Of a stretch of 15,861 nucleotides of DNA, positions 15,197-15,861 are shown piece after piece. Under the pieces are notes generated by a model that saw only the letters and a list, made by a program, of their open reading frames with translations, ran no database searches and was not told the DNA's origin. Within the stretch, counting starts at the first letter, position 1. Each line of letters begins with the position of its first letter. Source of the stretch: Dunaliella salina (taxonomy: Eukaryota > Chlorophyta > Chlorophyceae > Chlamydomonadales > Dunaliellaceae). The position numbers and the translations under genes were made by a program. The stretch is from assembly GCA_002284615.2 (NCBI GenBank), contig MU069504.1, positions 116,732-132,592 of the forward strand, in the 5' to 3' direction.

Positions 15197-15861
15197 ATAT
15201 TTGCTTTGCATGCAGTCCGTTTTAAAATGTCTTCTGACCCAATGTGCCCCCTTCCAGGCTGCCATCAATTGGACAGCGCACTCCACATGCTCTCAGGCTG
15301 CCAGAACCATATCATCTCCAACATGAAAATTGAACGACGCAACATTGCAGGCAGAATGATTACAAAAGCACTCAGCAAAAGCCCTGTTGGAGCAGGCCTG
15401 GTCTACACAGACATAGGAAGCGATGTCAAACTTGCACAACACAACCTCCAACTCCCTAGACATGCCTCCAACAGAACTGTACCTACTTTCTTCTTCCCTC
15501 GTAACCTTCAAGAGAGGAAAAGACTTAACTCAAGTCGACCAGAAGCTAATTTGATTACCCCATTTAATACCTACTTATAGTATTTCTCCTACCCATACAC
15601 ATCACGCTTTGCGCAGCTCCACATGGAGGACCACCAGAGCTAGCCGCGTGAGGCAACCCCATGAACTACATGCAAATGAACACCATGTGCACCTAATAGA
15701 AATCAATTTCTGTGAAGACACAAGGCCAGAGCATCAGTTGAACGTGGCTAAGCAGCAGCATGCAGACTTTGTAAACTTATGAACGCTAAAGCTGTTACAA
15801 TTTACCCTATTCTCCTGGGTGTTGGTAGAACTATTTACACTGAGCAAACCCTAAAGCAGTT
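15197..15861 (+). pseudogene. Broken 3' end of a non-LTR retrotransposon ORF (CCHC knuckle plus restriction-like endonuclease)
   Basis: The plus frame to 15580 contains MCPLPGCHQLDSALHMLSGC. This is a C-x4-C-x7-H-x4-C knuckle (15245-15301) of the kind that follows the reverse transcriptase in R2-type and related elements. The frame ends SSRPEANLIT and a premature TAG at 15578. Homologous-looking protein resumes in another frame with HVHLIEINFCEDTRP (about 15684-15728). It hits TGA at 15780 and returns to the first frame as LMNAKAVTIYPILLGVGRTI to the window end. The RP-acidic and E-x-x positions look like a PD-(D/E)XK nuclease core (known for the family), but with Glu for Asp in RPE and Asn where Lys is expected in EIN. 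These losses, plus two compensating frameshifts, make it inactive by inference. The reverse transcriptase itself is absent upstream, so the copy is 5'-truncated as well as cut by the window edge. Confidence 0.8.

Overview
This window is eukaryotic nuclear DNA, not bacterial. It has no long conserved open reading frame, no operon layout, and no rRNA or tRNA that I can recognise. About half of it is tandem repeat. The protein-coding signal consists of short exons with eukaryotic splice sites. A chlorophyte green alga with a large, repeat-rich genome (Dunaliella-like) fits best. The reasons are long CA/TG tracts, many minisatellites, small exons in kilobase introns, and a retrotransposon of the type that ends in a CCHC knuckle plus a restriction-like endonuclease. 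The genus is a guess.

Main gene. Six short exons lie on the minus strand: 12145-12017, 11224-11129, 8615-8535, 7201-7088, 6182-6043 and 1531-1459, with two weaker candidates at 12863-12789 and 1266-1222. Each of the six has an AG acceptor and a GT donor, and their phases chain without conflict (0-0, 0-0, 0-0, 0-0, 0-2, 2-0). Together they give 633 nt, or 211 codons. Most translate to heptad-patterned, amphipathic coiled coil. I read this as part of one long coiled-coil protein gene more than 10 kb long. Its start and end were not found, and I do not recognise the protein.

Introns. The gaps between exons hold unrelated minisatellite families with units of 28, 45-65, about 62 and about 90 bp, CA/TG microsatellites touching two splice sites, and a G25 run. 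They also hold a roughly 140-bp imperfect palindrome and a 764-bp element with 16-bp terminal inverted repeats whose arms carry nine TTCGAA motifs. Two exons (7201-7088 and 12145-12017) sit at the edge of tandem arrays of decayed copies of themselves, each copy carrying its own 3' splice site.

Flanks. The left end (1-915) is a TG microsatellite running into a 29-bp minisatellite. The right end (13045-15147) is a series of minisatellites (52 bp, 34 bp with a 197-bp higher-order repeat, 22 bp). It is followed by the broken 3' end of a non-LTR retrotransposon on the plus strand (15197 to the window edge), with two compensating frameshifts and altered endonuclease residues.

Most long ORFs in the window are repeats that lack stop codons and should not be annotated as genes.
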